Below are positions 18,001 through 27,900 of a stretch of 64,000 nucleotides of DNA, piece by piece (the first letter of the stretch is position 1; every line of letters starts with the position of its first letter). Below the pieces are notes generated by a model. It searched no databases, had not been told where the DNA came from, and was given only the letters and a program-made list of their open reading frames with translations. Location of the stretch: contig NZ_JASF01000005.1 in assembly GCF_000622405.1 (NCBI RefSeq), positions 558,001-622,000 of the forward strand. Direction: 5' to 3'. The DNA comes from Sulfitobacter donghicola DSW-25 = KCTC 12864 = JCM 14565 (GTDB lineage Bacteria; Pseudomonadota; Alphaproteobacteria; Rhodobacterales; Rhodobacteraceae). The position numbers and the translations under genes were made by a program.

Positions 18001-18330
18001 ATGATTAGCCCAACTTTATCCTTTAAGGAAAATTTGCACCTATTGCCCTCCACGCAAAACCTCGCGCGCATCGATCTTCTTGATCAAGACGGGACTCTTG
18101 TTGGGTCCATTGAAAATGCACCAGGGCAGCAAGGATCGCTTGCGGTTTATGGTTATCTTCAGCAGTGTTTTGGTACCCTTAACGCCAAAGCAGCAGAGCA
18201 TGGCCTCGATGTTTTTGCCGAACACACAGCCGATGCCAAAAACCGCCCCGGAGCGCACCCCAACATTGACCGCTTGCTCAAAATCATAGACGGCGACGCA
18301 CCGTTAGAAATTCGCCCCATTAAAGCTTAG
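18001..18330 (+). CDS. DUF2322-like small conserved protein
   Basis: A 109-residue cytoplasmic protein. The ATG at 18001 has AAAGGA upstream; an in-frame TTG at 17983 does not. The stretches IENAPGQQGSLAVYGYL, AAEHGLDVFAEHTADAKNRPGAHPNIDRLL are, from memory, typical of the uncharacterised DUF2322 family. No catalytic motif is known to me. It is the last chromosomal gene before the integrative element and so should be next to tRNA-Phe in strains that lack the element. Confidence 0.75.
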   Translation: MISPTLSFKENLHLLPSTQNLARIDLLDQDGTLVGSIENAPGQQGSLAVYGYLQQCFGTLNAKAAEHGLDVFAEHTADAKNRPGAHPNIDRLLKIIDGDAPLEIRPIKA

Positions 18331-18522
18331 AGCGTGCGCCCCCCCCTATTTCGCGGCTTAGGGTCGGCTGGCTTTCTGACGTGATATTACCAGCACCAAA
18401 CCGAGCCCTCTCGATACGAAATCAGAGAATGGCATCAACTAAGCGTTTAAGGCACAGAGTTGGCGAGGTGAGGCGAAATACCTAAACATACTCAACCTTC
18501 AAAATTTAACATCTAGAGAAAG

Positions 18523-18543
18523 TTAAATTGTGCCCAGGGGCGG
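18523..18543. repeat. Left att-like direct repeat
   Basis: TTAAATTGTGCCCAGGGGCG plus G matches 29317-29337 at all but one base (18529). It copies the acceptor/T-arm 3' part of tRNA-Phe, in the same orientation. Confidence 0.8.
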
Positions 18544-18660
18544 CACATTAATCCACAAATTTATTATCTCTTTAAGTCTCTCTCAGTTTCGATCCCCCAT
18601 AAATACAATATTTTCAGCTATTTCTGAGTTGCGCAAGATCATTTAAACGCGCAAACATAA

Positions 18661-18673
18661 AGGTGGACACAAA
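18661..18673 (+). repeat. Candidate integrase arm-type site, left
   Basis: AGGTGGACACAAA lies just upstream of the integrase gene. It matches AGGTGGGCACAAA (29258-29270) near the other end at 12 of 13 bases and in the same orientation, and both are preceded by GCAAA. Function is inferred. Confidence 0.45.
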
Positions 18674-18687
18674 AGGGGGCGCAGAAA

Positions 18688-19878
18688 ATGGCCGCAATTC
18701 ACAAACTCAGCGCCAGACAGATCGAAACACTACCATCAGGAAAGCATGGCGATGGCGGCGGTCTCTGGTTGAACGTGAGGGATGGCGGATCAAGGCAGTG
18801 GGTTTTGCGCGTCACGGTCCACGGCCGGCGGCGTGAGATGGGTTTGGGTGGGTACCCAGCCCTAAGCCTCAAGAAGGCACGCGAGGTAGCTACACACTGG
18901 CGTACGATGGCCAAGGCGGGAGTTGACCCCGTGAAGGCACGCGAGAAAGAGCGCCGCGATGCTCTGCGCAACCTTCACCAGTTTGCGGATGTGGCGAGGG
19001 ATGCCTTTGAAGCGCGCAAGGCCGAATTGAAAGACGAGGGGAATGCTGGACGCTGGATGAGCCCCCTCGAGCGGCACATAATTCCAAAGATCGGCAAGGT
19101 TCCAGTATCAGAAATTGACCAGATCGACATAAGGGACGCGCTGAAACCCATCTGGCATGAAAAAGCAGACACGGCACGAAAAGCGATGAACCGTATCGGG
19201 ATTGTCCTGAAACATGCGGCGGCGCTTGGATTGGACGTCGATTTGCAGGCTTGCGAAAAGGCCAAGGCTCTCTTGGGCAAGACGCGCCATGTTGCAAAAC
19301 ATGTACCCGCGATGCCGTGGCAGGAGGTTCCAGCCTTTTATGAAGACCTATCAGACGGCACAGTGACCCATCTAGCTTTGCGACTGCTGATCCTAACGGG
19401 CGTGCGCTCACAGCCCTTGAGGTTACTCACACTGGACCAACTCGACGGCGATACGTGGACGATCCCAGCAGAGAATATGAAGGGCGCAAAGGGCAAAACC
19501 TCGGACTTTCGTGTACCTCTCTCGACTGAGGCCCAGCGCGTGATCGAACAAGCGTTGCCTCATTCCCGCAATAACCTGCTATTTTCGGGCTCCCGCGGCC
19601 GCTCACCGATTAGCGATATGACCCTCAGTCAGTATATGGCCCGAGCAAGCCTAGAGGCGCGGCCTCATGGGTTCCGCACGTCCCTGCGTACTTGGATAGC
19701 GGAGTGTACAGATGCGCCACACGAGATAGCAGAAATGACGCTTGCACACGCCACGGGCAACAGTGTGAGCCGAGCATACCAGCGCAGTGACCTGTTGGAG
19801 CAACGCCGCGCCCTGCTTGAGAGATGGGCTAGCCATGTAACAGGCCTATCAGGCCAGTTGGTGAAGCTGCATGGTTAG
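18688..19878 (+). CDS. Tyrosine recombinase (P4-type site-specific integrase)
   Basis: A 396-residue integrase. Residues 1-95 are the DUF4102-like arm-binding domain (GDGGGLWLNVRDGGSRQWVLRV, MGLGGYPALSLKKAREVA). The catalytic set is visible: Arg240 (TGVRS), His327-x-x-Arg330 (HGFR), His354 (LAHATG) and Tyr364 (RAYQRSD). The residue after Arg240 that is usually Glu-containing (RxxE) is replaced by SQP, which is unusual but seen near active enzymes. It starts 145 bases from the left att-like repeat and reads into the element. It should mediate integration at tRNA-Phe. Confidence 0.93.
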   Translation: MAAIHKLSARQIETLPSGKHGDGGGLWLNVRDGGSRQWVLRVTVHGRRREMGLGGYPALSLKKAREVATHWRTMAKAGVDPVKAREKERRDALRNLHQFADVARDAFEARKAELKDEGNAGRWMSPLERHIIPKIGKVPVSEIDQIDIRDALKPIWHEKADTARKAMNRIGIVLKHAAALGLDVDLQACEKAKALLGKTRHVAKHVPAMPWQEVPAFYEDLSDGTVTHLALRLLILTGVRSQPLRLLTLDQLDGDTWTIPAENMKGAKGKTSDFRVPLSTEAQRVIEQALPHSRNNLLFSGSRGRSPISDMTLSQYMARASLEARPHGFRTSLRTWIAECTDAPHEIAEMTLAHATGNSVSRAYQRSDLLEQRRALLERWASHVTGLSGQLVKLHG

Positions 19879-20026
19879 GCGCAGGGGCGGGTTCTGATAC
19901 GCCGCGCGACAACAAATTACTGTACCTGACTTTGCGGCCTCATTAATGTGACCACACAAAACCCGTTTCCACAAGGCAGCGGCACTTACGGGAGAAGCCC
20001 AAAACCTTAGATAGACGAGGTAGTAA

Positions 20027-20317
20027 ATGACGCTTCAACCAATTCAACCAAATAACGAAAATGAATTTAATCAGGCCCAGATTGTCAACTTGGGCATGGA
20101 TCCTCTACTCACGATCGACGACATCTCAAATTGGATGCAACTGCACAAAGCGACCCTATGGCGATGGGTTTCAGAGGGCAGCTTCCCTCGCGGCCAGAAG
20201 CTGGGGAGGGCCACCAGATGGAGAAAGAGCGTTGTTGAACAGTGGCTTGCAGACCACGCGGAGCGAGCAGCCGCTGACGTAGCGCATGAAGCCGCCGAGG
20301 CAGGCCACACCGCCTGA
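20027..20317 (+). CDS. AlpA-family/MerR-like DNA-binding protein, probable excisionase or regulator
   Basis: A 96-residue protein with a compact winged HTH: LLTIDDISNWMQLHKATLWRWVSEGSFPRGQKLGRATRWRKSVVEQWL. This is the AlpA/phage-excisionase pattern with the W-x-W/WRKSxVExWL ending. AlpA-like proteins control excision and integrase expression in P4-like elements. It lies 148 bases after the integrase and is followed by a strong terminator hairpin. Confidence 0.85.
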   Translation: MTLQPIQPNNENEFNQAQIVNLGMDPLLTIDDISNWMQLHKATLWRWVSEGSFPRGQKLGRATRWRKSVVEQWLADHAERAAADVAHEAAEAGHTA

Positions 20318-20324
20318 AATGAAA

Positions 20325-20357
20325 AGGCCCCGCCGTGCGCAAACACGGTCGGGGCTC
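20325..20357 (+). terminator. Intrinsic terminator after the AlpA-like gene
   Basis: GC-rich inverted repeat GGCCCCGCCGTG / CACGGTCGGGGC with loop CGCAAA, followed by CAATTCTT. It ends the AlpA-like transcript. Confidence 0.7.
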
Positions 20358-20455
20358 AATTCTTGCCGGTTTGCTTTTACCCAGCGCATCCACATTCGAC
20401 CCATACCTCAAGCGCGATCTAACAGCAAGCTGGCCCCAGTTTTTTGGAGCCGAAA

Positions 20456-20707
20456 ATGAGACGTTTAAACGAAGTCTGCGTGGCGATTACCTCGCACTAT
20501 TCCATTGATCAATGCGAGATCGACGCTCGCGCCGCCGTTGTGGATGAAGCTATGCGAGCCTTGGCGCTAGGCTTGCCGCGCTGCCTTTACCGTGAAGCCA
20601 TGACACAAGATGGCGCATATCGGACAGATGTTGAGTGCGTGCGAGGTCTGAAGGCTGTTACGGACCGTGAGGTGCAAGAGGTCCGCGAGGCTATTGGCCA
20701 TGCATGA
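20456..20707 (+). CDS. Small protein of unknown function on the element
   Basis: An 83-residue cytoplasmic protein. The ATG at 20456 follows GGAG; an in-frame TTG at 20444 is the alternative. It has an acidic, helical look (DEAMRALALGLPRCLYREAM, TDREVQEVREAIG) but no motif that I recognise. Its stop overlaps the next gene, so the two are co-translated. It may be a regulator or replication accessory factor. Confidence 0.6.
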   Translation: MRRLNEVCVAITSHYSIDQCEIDARAAVVDEAMRALALGLPRCLYREAMTQDGAYRTDVECVRGLKAVTDREVQEVREAIGHA

Positions 20708-21233
20708 CCGAGTTCTACGCAAGATTATGGCTACAAAGAGCATTCCCTACACCGCTAGATGCATATGGGCCGTCATGGCTACCCATAAACAAGGGTTCAC
20801 CATCAAACGCTATTACCTCAAGGAGGAGCTTGGCGTGAGCGAAGCATCAATCAAGTCCGCGTTCAAAGAGTTGCGCGCCCTAGGGATCGTTGAGGAAGCC
20901 AGACGCAAACCAGGCGGAACCTTCGAGGACGGTTCGAGGCTCACCGCAGATGGAAAAACCGCCTTTGGTGCCGCAGGTGGAAAAACCGACCATGGATCCA
21001 TAGGCGGAAAAACCACCTCATTAATCCAAGATAGCCAGCACTCCAAATCAAACGTACCGCGCCCTAGGGCCGTAGCTTCACCGAGCGTGTCAGATGTTAT
21101 AGACCTCAACGACAACTTTGCGCCAGCATCTACGTTTGGCATTTGCTTAGAAAAGGTCACATCGCCCCTCAACGATCCGTTATACCTTCAAAGCCAAGAG
21201 CGAGACGCGAGCTGGGAGCCTTGCTATGACTGA
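20700..21233 (+). CDS. Winged-helix DNA-binding protein of the element
   Basis: About 177 residues with a winged HTH near residues 20-75 (CIWAVMATHKQGFTIKRYYLKEELGVSEASIKSAFKELRALGIVEEAR), in the style of phage/plasmid replication-initiation regulators. The C-terminal half is low in structure, with three short repeats of the form GKT (residues ~85-105). The ATG at 20700 overlaps the upstream stop. Its role could be control or replication of the element. Confidence 0.65.
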   Translation: MHDRVLRKIMATKSIPYTARCIWAVMATHKQGFTIKRYYLKEELGVSEASIKSAFKELRALGIVEEARRKPGGTFEDGSRLTADGKTAFGAAGGKTDHGSIGGKTTSLIQDSQHSKSNVPRPRAVASPSVSDVIDLNDNFAPASTFGICLEKVTSPLNDPLYLQSQERDASWEPCYD

Positions 21234-21522
21234 GTGCGCGGGGATACCTCTTAGGCTTACCGAGCAACAGATTGAAGCAGGGAAATCGGCCGCGGGAGGC
21301 TTCACAAGGAAGCAGCTCAAATCTTGGGGCGTGCCGTGGCCACCGCCGAAGGGGTGGCAAAAAGCCTTGCTGACGGGCCGCAAAATCCCACGTAGGAAGC
21401 GATCCGCAAAACAAGCCAAAGCCATCGCGCGGCGGTACGAAGCGCAGCGCAAGGCCGATGTAAAGCGCAAGGCCGAGGCAGATCACCGCAATTTTGATAG
21501 GGAAGCAGGCAAGGGTCTGTGA
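21226..21522 (+). CDS. Small basic protein of unknown function on the element
   Basis: A 98-residue, strongly basic protein starting at an ATG that overlaps the upstream stop. It contains FTRKQLKSWGVPWPPPKGWQKALLTG and a charged C-terminal helix (RRKRSAKQAKAIARRYEAQRKADVKRKAE...), consistent with nucleic-acid binding. I do not recognise the family. It ends a three-gene translationally coupled set (20456-21522). Confidence 0.6.
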   Translation: MTECAGIPLRLTEQQIEAGKSAAGGFTRKQLKSWGVPWPPPKGWQKALLTGRKIPRRKRSAKQAKAIARRYEAQRKADVKRKAEADHRNFDREAGKGL

Positions 21523-21641
21523 CTTGATCGGGCATCTACGCCTGATTTGATCGCCAGCCGCGATTTTAGCCCCACTGAGCGCCTATCCAGCAGCTTGACG
21601 GGGCTATAGACCTAAAGCGCCTCACGGGGGATATTTTATAG

Positions 21642-22205
21642 ATGGCAACGTTGCAAGGTTACCTCGATCGGGGCTGGCGGTTCATAGGGGCTCGATCAAA
21701 AGGCTCGGCAGGGGTGTGCAGGGTAAAGTGCCCGAACGCCTCATGTGGATTAGTCTTGGGGGTACAGGGTGGCGCCCAGCCATCACCCGAAGCTGTTGAG
21801 GTCGATCAGCTTGTAGAATTGAGCGTTGCTCTTGCAAATCGCCGCTATGATCTGGGCCTAACATCGGACGACATTGATGACTGCGCGGGTCTCGGGCACC
21901 GACACGTACAGAAAGTGGAGGATGCTGGGCGCAATTTGGGTGAAAGCCGTACCATATCCTCTGATGTGGTTATGGCGTTGCTAACACAAGTCCTGGAGGA
22001 GGGTCTGACCGAGGATAACGTTCTCCGAATGTCCAGTATGGTGGCGACAAGGTCAGGAATTGAAGGCAAGAGGCCCCCGAGGCCACGTATTCCTACCGTA
22101 GATACCCTGCTCTTGATCGTACAGGCGCTAGGCGGCCGATTGTTGATTGACTGGGGAGAACCGCCACGGCTCACACGGCGGCTTATGGATAACTCAAAGC
22201 GATGA
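21642..22205 (+). CDS. Possible XRE-like regulator of the element
   Basis: A 187-residue protein. The N-terminus has a Cys pair (VKCPNASCG) and residues ~55-95 look like a Cro/XRE HTH (ANRRYDLGLTSDDIDDCAGLGHRHVQKVEDAG), with IPTVDTLLLIVQALGGRLLIDW near the end, a common tail of short XRE proteins. It converges with the gene on the other strand at 22194 and the two overlap by 12 bases. It could control the element or the CRISPR genes, but no binding site was identified. Confidence 0.55.
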   Translation: MATLQGYLDRGWRFIGARSKGSAGVCRVKCPNASCGLVLGVQGGAQPSPEAVEVDQLVELSVALANRRYDLGLTSDDIDDCAGLGHRHVQKVEDAGRNLGESRTISSDVVMALLTQVLEEGLTEDNVLRMSSMVATRSGIEGKRPPRPRIPTVDTLLLIVQALGGRLLIDWGEPPRLTRRLMDNSKR

Positions 22206-22694
22206 AGTGCTCGCCACCTGAGCAACCAACTTTTCGGCGCCCTCCTTTGAGCGGATAACACTGGACACCTCTCTTGCGGCTGGGGAAATTGGTGCCGCCG
22301 TTGCCTGCAATGGCTGAGAATATCCCGCAAATCGCGCAAGCCACACACTCGCACGCATGGCCACACTGAGGTTTTCGTCCTGTTCTGATAGCTCGATCAT
22401 GCGCAGAATTGCCTTATGCCCAGCGCCTTTACGTTGCATCTTTGTGAGCTTGGCGAAGATCTGCTGACCATGCCTGCTTGAGCGAAACCGATAAAAACTG
22501 CGCTCGGTGATCCCTGCGGCCTTGGCTGCTGCGCGCCCTGTCGTCTCCTCCCCTGTAACTGACACACATGCGGCGGCAATTGTGGCGGGTCTGGTACGGC
22601 TTTCGGCCGGTTTCCAGCCATTAAGGGCCTCAAACAACCCAATAGAGAGTGGGTATTCCTTAGAATTGAGGGCGATTTGGTCGGATTTTGACAT
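22194..22694 (-). CDS. Small-terminase-like/HTH protein next to the CRISPR array
   Basis: A 166-residue protein. The centre has an HTH (GRAAAKAAGITERSFYRFRSSRHGQQIF) followed by AILRMIELSEQDENLSVAMRASVWLARFAG. That order, an N-terminal HTH with an amphipathic A-x-x-L helix, resembles phage small-terminase subunits (TerS). If so, the element may be a phage satellite; a plain DNA-binding regulator is the alternative. It reads away from the array, with 99 bases between its start and the first repeat. Confidence 0.55.
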   Translation of the reverse strand: MSKSDQIALNSKEYPLSIGLFEALNGWKPAESRTRPATIAAACVSVTGEETTGRAAAKAAGITERSFYRFRSSRHGQQIFAKLTKMQRKGAGHKAILRMIELSEQDENLSVAMRASVWLARFAGYSQPLQATAAPISPAAREVSSVIRSKEGAEKLVAQVASTSSL

Positions 22695-22793
22695 TCGTCG
22701 AACATAGCAACCGGGTAGGCGGTATCAGAAGCACCTTCCCGTTCGGCCCATTGCGGACCTTCGGGACCCTGACCGGATGCTGCGGTGCAGCGT

Positions 22794-23554
22794 CTCGAAA
22801 GCGGACCTCGGATTTTGAACAGCTATTCTATGTCCCAACGATGCACGACTTCGGTGCGTGTTGCGGCTGGACCTCGGATTTTGAACAGCTATTCTTTTGA
22901 TAAACACCACCGCGCTTTGCGCCGAGTTGCGGCTGGACCTCGGATTTTGAACAGCTATTCTGCAGGATGATATTGACGCGCTGTGTGGTGAGTTGCGGCT
23001 GGACCTCGGATTTTGAACAGCTATTCTACATCAGCACTTGCCCAAATATCCACAGCAGTTGCGGCTGGACCTCGGATTTTGAACAGCTATTCTCAATCGC
23101 GCCCCCGAATAGAGCCGTTCTCTGTTGCGGCTGGACCTCGGATTTTGAACAGCTATTCTACAATGAGCACCGCAACAACATCCGCAGCGTTGCGGCTGGA
23201 CCTCGGATTTTGAACAGCTATTCTCAATCAACGTGACTGATGTGAAGCTGCAAGGTTGCGGCTGGACCTCGGATTTTGAACAGCTATTCTAGGTCTTCGA
23301 GGTTAGAGAACGCAGCGATAGTTGCGGCTGGACCTCGGATTTTGAACAGCTATTCTTAGCGTGATTGACGAAGAACAAGCTACATCGTTGCGGCTGGACC
23401 TCGGATTTTGAACAGCTATTCTGAATGAAAAGAAGCCCCGCCGTAACAAGCGGTTGCGGCTGGACCTCGGATTTTGAACAGCTATTCTTGAAACAACGGT
23501 CAAGGCAGATGTATTCCTGTTGCGGCTGGACCTCGGATTTTGAACAGCTATTCT
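22794..23554 (+). CRISPR. Type II-C CRISPR array, 12 repeats and 11 spacers
   Basis: Repeats of 36 bases begin GTTGCGGCTGGACC and end GAACAGCTATTCT. They lie at 22794 (5' degenerate), 22860, 22926, 22992, 23058, 23124, 23189, 23255, 23321, 23387, 23453 and 23519. Spacers are 30 bases, except one of 29 (23160-23188). Repeats 2-12 look identical to one another; the first has lost its first nine bases' identity. The orientation follows from the anti-repeat in the tracrRNA, which pairs with the repeat read on the + strand. Each repeat holds a promoter-like pair, CTGGAC (positions 8-13) and TATTCT (31-36), 17 apart, as in other II-C systems. The last repeat ends 74 bases from cas2. Confidence 0.97.
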
Positions 23555-23627
23555 GGACTCCCGTGTAATTCCTTGTTTTCACAAGAAAATACACGGTTAA
23601 CGTTCGAGTTTTCTGATGTGGTACGCA

Positions 23628-23972
23628 TCAAAACATCACCAATTGCTCTGGATTCTTGCGGGCACTCTTCCTGCCCTGATCCGCGAAATGGACGATATCA
23701 CGGTATTGGCGGTCGGTGAAGTTGAGGATTTGGATATCTCCGGTTTCAGGTAAATTTCGCTCGATTCGGTTCACACGGGTCTGGAATGCCTCTTTGCCAT
23801 TCACAAAACGGGCGTAGACAGAAAACTGACTGCGCTCGAACCCATCATCCAAAAGAAAATTCCGAAACGCTGTTGCCGCTTTGCGTTGCGGTTTGGTGTC
23901 GGTGGGTAGGTCGAACATTACCATGATCCACATCAGTCTATACCCCGATAATATGTGGGTTTCAGTCGCCAT
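23628..23972 (-). CDS. cas2: CRISPR-associated endonuclease Cas2
   Basis: A 114-residue Cas2 with WIMVMFDLPTDTKPQRKAATAFRNFLLDDGF, the ferredoxin-like fold opening with catalytic-type Asp, and SQFSVYARFVNG. It starts at the ATG at 23972, inside the last codons of cas1; seven residues more would be added by an upstream ATG at 23993. It forms the spacer-integration complex with Cas1. The order cas9-cas1-cas2-array is standard for type II-C. Confidence 0.95.
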   Translation of the reverse strand: MATETHILSGYRLMWIMVMFDLPTDTKPQRKAATAFRNFLLDDGFERSQFSVYARFVNGKEAFQTRVNRIERNLPETGDIQILNFTDRQYRDIVHFADQGRKSARKNPEQLVMF

Positions 23973-24885
23973 TGCATTGCCCCAGACTTGCAAGTGTCAA
24001 TTTGTCAGGCGGGTTTGGCAGAGCGAGGCGTAGCTTCGTGGCCTCGAAACTCTGACCTAGTGACGTGGTGAGCTTCGAGAGGGCAACAGAGACAGGCGTG
24101 ATGCCATCGCCCAGCGGCAGGTCTGTCGCTATCAGTCGCGCAAGCGCAATTTTGGCGCTGCTGTCTACATCTGGGCCATGTTCCTGAACAATGCGCCTCA
24201 CGCTCAGATCGACCAAGGGACGAAAGGGTTCCATCAGGTCATCCGCCATCGCAAAGGCGTTGCCGCGGTTTGCGTGAAACAGGCCTATTGTCGGATGCAG
24301 GCCCGCCGCGACCACAGCTCGGGATGTTGCGGCACGCAGCACGGTATATCCGTAATTCAACAACGCGTTTTCATCACTTCCGCCCGTATCGCGGCGAAAG
24401 TCCGGCCCCATCAATCGGGGCCAGTAGTGACGCGCGGCCTGTGCCTCGACGTTTGTGGGATCGCCCGATTGCACCTTGCGGGTCATCATGTGCAAGGGGA
24501 AGGGGGACTCGCCGACGGCATCAAGTGCAGCTGCCTGCATTTGGATCTTAGCGATGATTACCTGCTTCCAAGCCTGCTTTAGAAAAGGTGCCTTGGCTTG
24601 CCACTGGGCACGCATCCTGGCGCCTTGCAGGTGATGGCCTTCAAGCGGCAGCAAAACGGATTTCGGGGCATGGTTAGCGGCACATAAAACAACTGGCACA
24701 CCGCGCTCAGCGAGCTCTACCAAAAGCGATGTCGACCATGTGGTACCGTGGGCGTGAACAATGACGCCTGCGATCTGGTCAAACGGCACGCGACCTACCT
24801 CATCGCCGTCATCGGAGACCTTTAAAAACCCGCGTTCACGCGACAGGTATCGTCCGTCTGTCGAAATATCTACAATCTGATCCAA
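23962..24885 (-). CDS. cas1: CRISPR-associated integrase Cas1
   Basis: A 307-residue Cas1 of the type II family. Metal-binding residues are all present: Glu147 (NVEAQ), His204 (GLFHANRG) and Glu219 (DDLMEPFRP). The N-terminal beta domain (ISTDGRYLSRERGFLKV) is intact. It is separated from cas9 by 60 bases and overlaps cas2. The gene appears complete, so spacer acquisition should be possible. Confidence 0.97.
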   Translation of the reverse strand: MDQIVDISTDGRYLSRERGFLKVSDDGDEVGRVPFDQIAGVIVHAHGTTWSTSLLVELAERGVPVVLCAANHAPKSVLLPLEGHHLQGARMRAQWQAKAPFLKQAWKQVIIAKIQMQAAALDAVGESPFPLHMMTRKVQSGDPTNVEAQAARHYWPRLMGPDFRRDTGGSDENALLNYGYTVLRAATSRAVVAAGLHPTIGLFHANRGNAFAMADDLMEPFRPLVDLSVRRIVQEHGPDVDSSAKIALARLIATDLPLGDGITPVSVALSKLTTSLGQSFEATKLRLALPNPPDKLTLASLGQCNGD

Positions 24886-24945
24886 TAGTCACCCACCCGC
24901 CCCCACGAATCGTAACACATTGTATTTTAGTCCAAGTTTTTGAAT

Positions 24946-27900
24946 TTACCTAATCGGCGGGGGGCCGGGGTCGCGAACGCGGCCCATTTCATCGACGCCG
25001 ACACGACGCAAATCGGCCTTGATCAAAGAGTTGGCTGACATTTGATACCACTCGACTGGTTCGTTTTTCCGCTTTCGGCCATCCGCGTTCGCCTCGAAGT
25101 GGGGCACCAAAAACGCACCATTGGAAGGGTCAGTCTTTTGTACAAAACAAATGACCGTCTTACCGTCTCGTTCAATCGCAACCATGTCTGTCTTATGCAG
25201 CCGGATGATCCTTTTGGCCGCTGGATGCGGGCGCTTGGGCTCAGTCAGATTATGATGTTCCCACGTCGTGATGACTTGCGACTCAATCTTGCCGTTGGGC
25301 AAACGCCAGATTTCAAACGCATGATTGCTGCCGCCCTTATAGGCCTTGATAGGGGCATTATGCGGCACCGAAATCCGCGCGGTATCTTGGAGCGTTTTGA
25401 TAATCCGCACCCGCCGCGTGCCTCCGTACCGTTTGCTCCGGTCAAAGAACTTTTGCAACACTGTCGTGAAATCCTTGTCAGACCCGTTTTTCGTGGCAAG
25501 TGTCAGTTGGTCGCGCAGATAAGGGTCGCGGATATATCCATTGCGGCTACCCTCGATCAGATGGCCTGACTTGAGTGATTCGATAGGAATCCGTACGGTT
25601 ACGTGGGTTTCGTCAATGATACCGAGCGCTGTCGCTTCGTGGAGCGCCCCACTGGTGGTGTCTTCGCCTCTGCCCTTCGCCAGTGAGTCCGTGCGTCCAT
25701 GATCTGCGCGATGACTGACGGTAATGTTTTGCAATTGGGCGGCAATGTCATCGCGAAAACTGTCCCACGGCGGCGGCGTGGATTTCAGCGTGTCCTCTGC
25801 GCCTGCCTGTTCATCACTGGCCGCTATCTTGCTAATCTTCTGGATCAAACTGCGATCGGTGGCAGCGACCACAGCCGCATCAATCGCATGGTGGCGATGA
25901 TCGGTCCGATTCTTGCGTTTGACGGTTTTCTCATCACTGTCAGCCAGAGCTTCCAACCCGTTAAGGCCCCAATGCCGCCGCAGCATTTCCGTCAACCGTC
26001 CCGGCACCACCCAGACGTGGGATTTATCATCACCACCATCATAAAGCGCATCTAGATAAGTTCGTGCCAGCCGCGATAGATACTGTGTATCTTTTAGCGC
26101 GCGGGCGGTGAAATCGCGTTCGCCCTCGAACCGCTCTATCGCGTCGGGCGCAAAACGCCAAGCTTTGTTGTCAGGTAGATATTTCGCCACCGAGTCCATC
26201 GCATCACGATCAAGCAGGCCCTTTTCAGCGGCTTCATGAGGGGCATAGTTGCGCTTCTTTCGATTCGCTTCTTTCAGGCAAAGCGTCTTGTTGGTGAACC
26301 CATCATCCAGTGTCCGTGAAAACGGCAGGATGTGGTCGACATCGCAAGAACCATCAAACAACATGCCCGCACTGATACGTTGCCCCGTGTAGGGGCAGAA
26401 CCGTTTCATCACATCATCGTCGTTCAAATCTTCCCAAAGACGCAGAACCATGCGGTTGCCGCCAGTGTTAGGCACGCCCATCTCTTCAAGCTTTTCACCT
26501 CGCCGGATGGCCGCTTGTGTGTTTTTCTTGATGGTTCGTTCAACGTCCGCCTTTTGGTCTTGTGACAGTTTCAAATCACGGGCGAGTTCGACGACAATTT
26601 CGTCTGGCTTTCCATGCACCTCGATGATCCGGTTCACTAACCGGCGAAGTTGGTTCAGCCCGATATGAACCGTAGGATTGGTGATGCGTCCAAAGCGGGT
26701 GATATCATCGTCACTGTCATCGTAAGTGCCGGGGATGACGTGCCGATCAAGGATTTCACCATAATAGGGCAACCGGTCCAGCACCTCACCTGTGCGCTCA
26801 TCCGAATGGTGCCAACCACAACTTTCAACCGCTTTGCTGTAGGGGATAACGTTTGCTTCCAGCGCTGCAAGAATCCGTTTTGTTGCAGTGATCCCCAAAC
26901 GGCTATATCCATCGGGCAGCGGTGCATAGGCTGCACCCTCGGCATGTTCGGCAGCCAGGCGGTGTTGCGACACCAACCAGGCGACCAATTCCCTATGGTC
27001 CGCGTCACTTTGCACAGCGCGGATGCGGTTTACGACCTCCCACTGAGCGTTATGATCCAGGGTCGACCAATACGACCCGATGCGATCCGGTTTTGACAGG
27101 CTTGCGCGGACCGGATCACAGGCGATAGCATCACGATTGGCAGTCTCGAGTGTGAAATATTGCCCTGACCGCAGCTTGATAACCTTTCCAAGCGCCTTGA
27201 GCTTTATGCTCATCCCCGACAGCGATTTCGTATGTGCCTTGTTGTCCAGCGCGTGCAAAATCGTGTCGCGCTCCTCCAACGTCAGAGCACGCGCCACTTC
27301 GCCCAGCTGGGCAACGCGAAGCGCATTTACCGTTTCAACTAGAATGCGCCGTTGGTTCAGCGGATGGGCGGACGCCACACGTTCCTCATTGGTGAACAAG
27401 CACTTGCCGACTTTCGGTGTTTTCAGGGGACGTTGGTGGAAAATGATGGTGCCTATTTCATCTCTCAAGTCCTCTGTTAGGACACCATGATACTCCGCCT
27501 GAGCCTCCCAAAGTGCATCAAACTCATCGCGCAGATGCTGCCGGTCCGGATAGAAATCATACCCGGACTCCTCCTTTTCAGCCCCATCCCGCGCAGCAAT
27601 CGTAAGGCGCGTGCGAACGGCGGGCGTCGTACGAGGTGTGTCGGCCTTCTGGCGACGCATGTGCAGGAATTCACCATACGTCCGCGCCCTATGGTCCCGC
27701 ATGGCCCAATCCAGACGCGCTGTCGCGTCTATGATTTTGCCGCTTTCATTGTCGCCTGCATCGGTCTTGCGGTTCGATTTGAACCCTCGCCTCTGGTTCA
27801 GGTGAAACAAAGCCCGCCCGAGTTCTGTCAATTCAAGTGTTTCATCGAGCCCTCGTGCCCGTAGTTCATAAGGATCGAGTGCTTCCAACTGTTTGGCTTG

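Larger units (their letters stand above)
18331..18687. other. Left flank of the integrative element (non-coding)
   Basis: This AT-rich interval contains the left att-like repeat (18523-18543), a candidate integrase arm-type site (18661-18673) and, presumably, the integrase promoter. I see no gene in it. Confidence 0.6.

Noticed and set aside
20444..20455. TTG start for the small gene at 20456
   Set aside because: The ATG at 20456 is closer to a GGAG site and more usual.
22750..22785. A further decayed repeat left of the array (TTGCGGACCTTCGGGA)
   Set aside because: Its distance from the first repeat does not fit the 66-base period, and the match is weak.
22967..23594. Overlapping ORFs with repeated GWTSDFEQLF or NSCSKSEVQPQ peptides
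   Set aside because: They are translations of the CRISPR repeats and spacers, not proteins.
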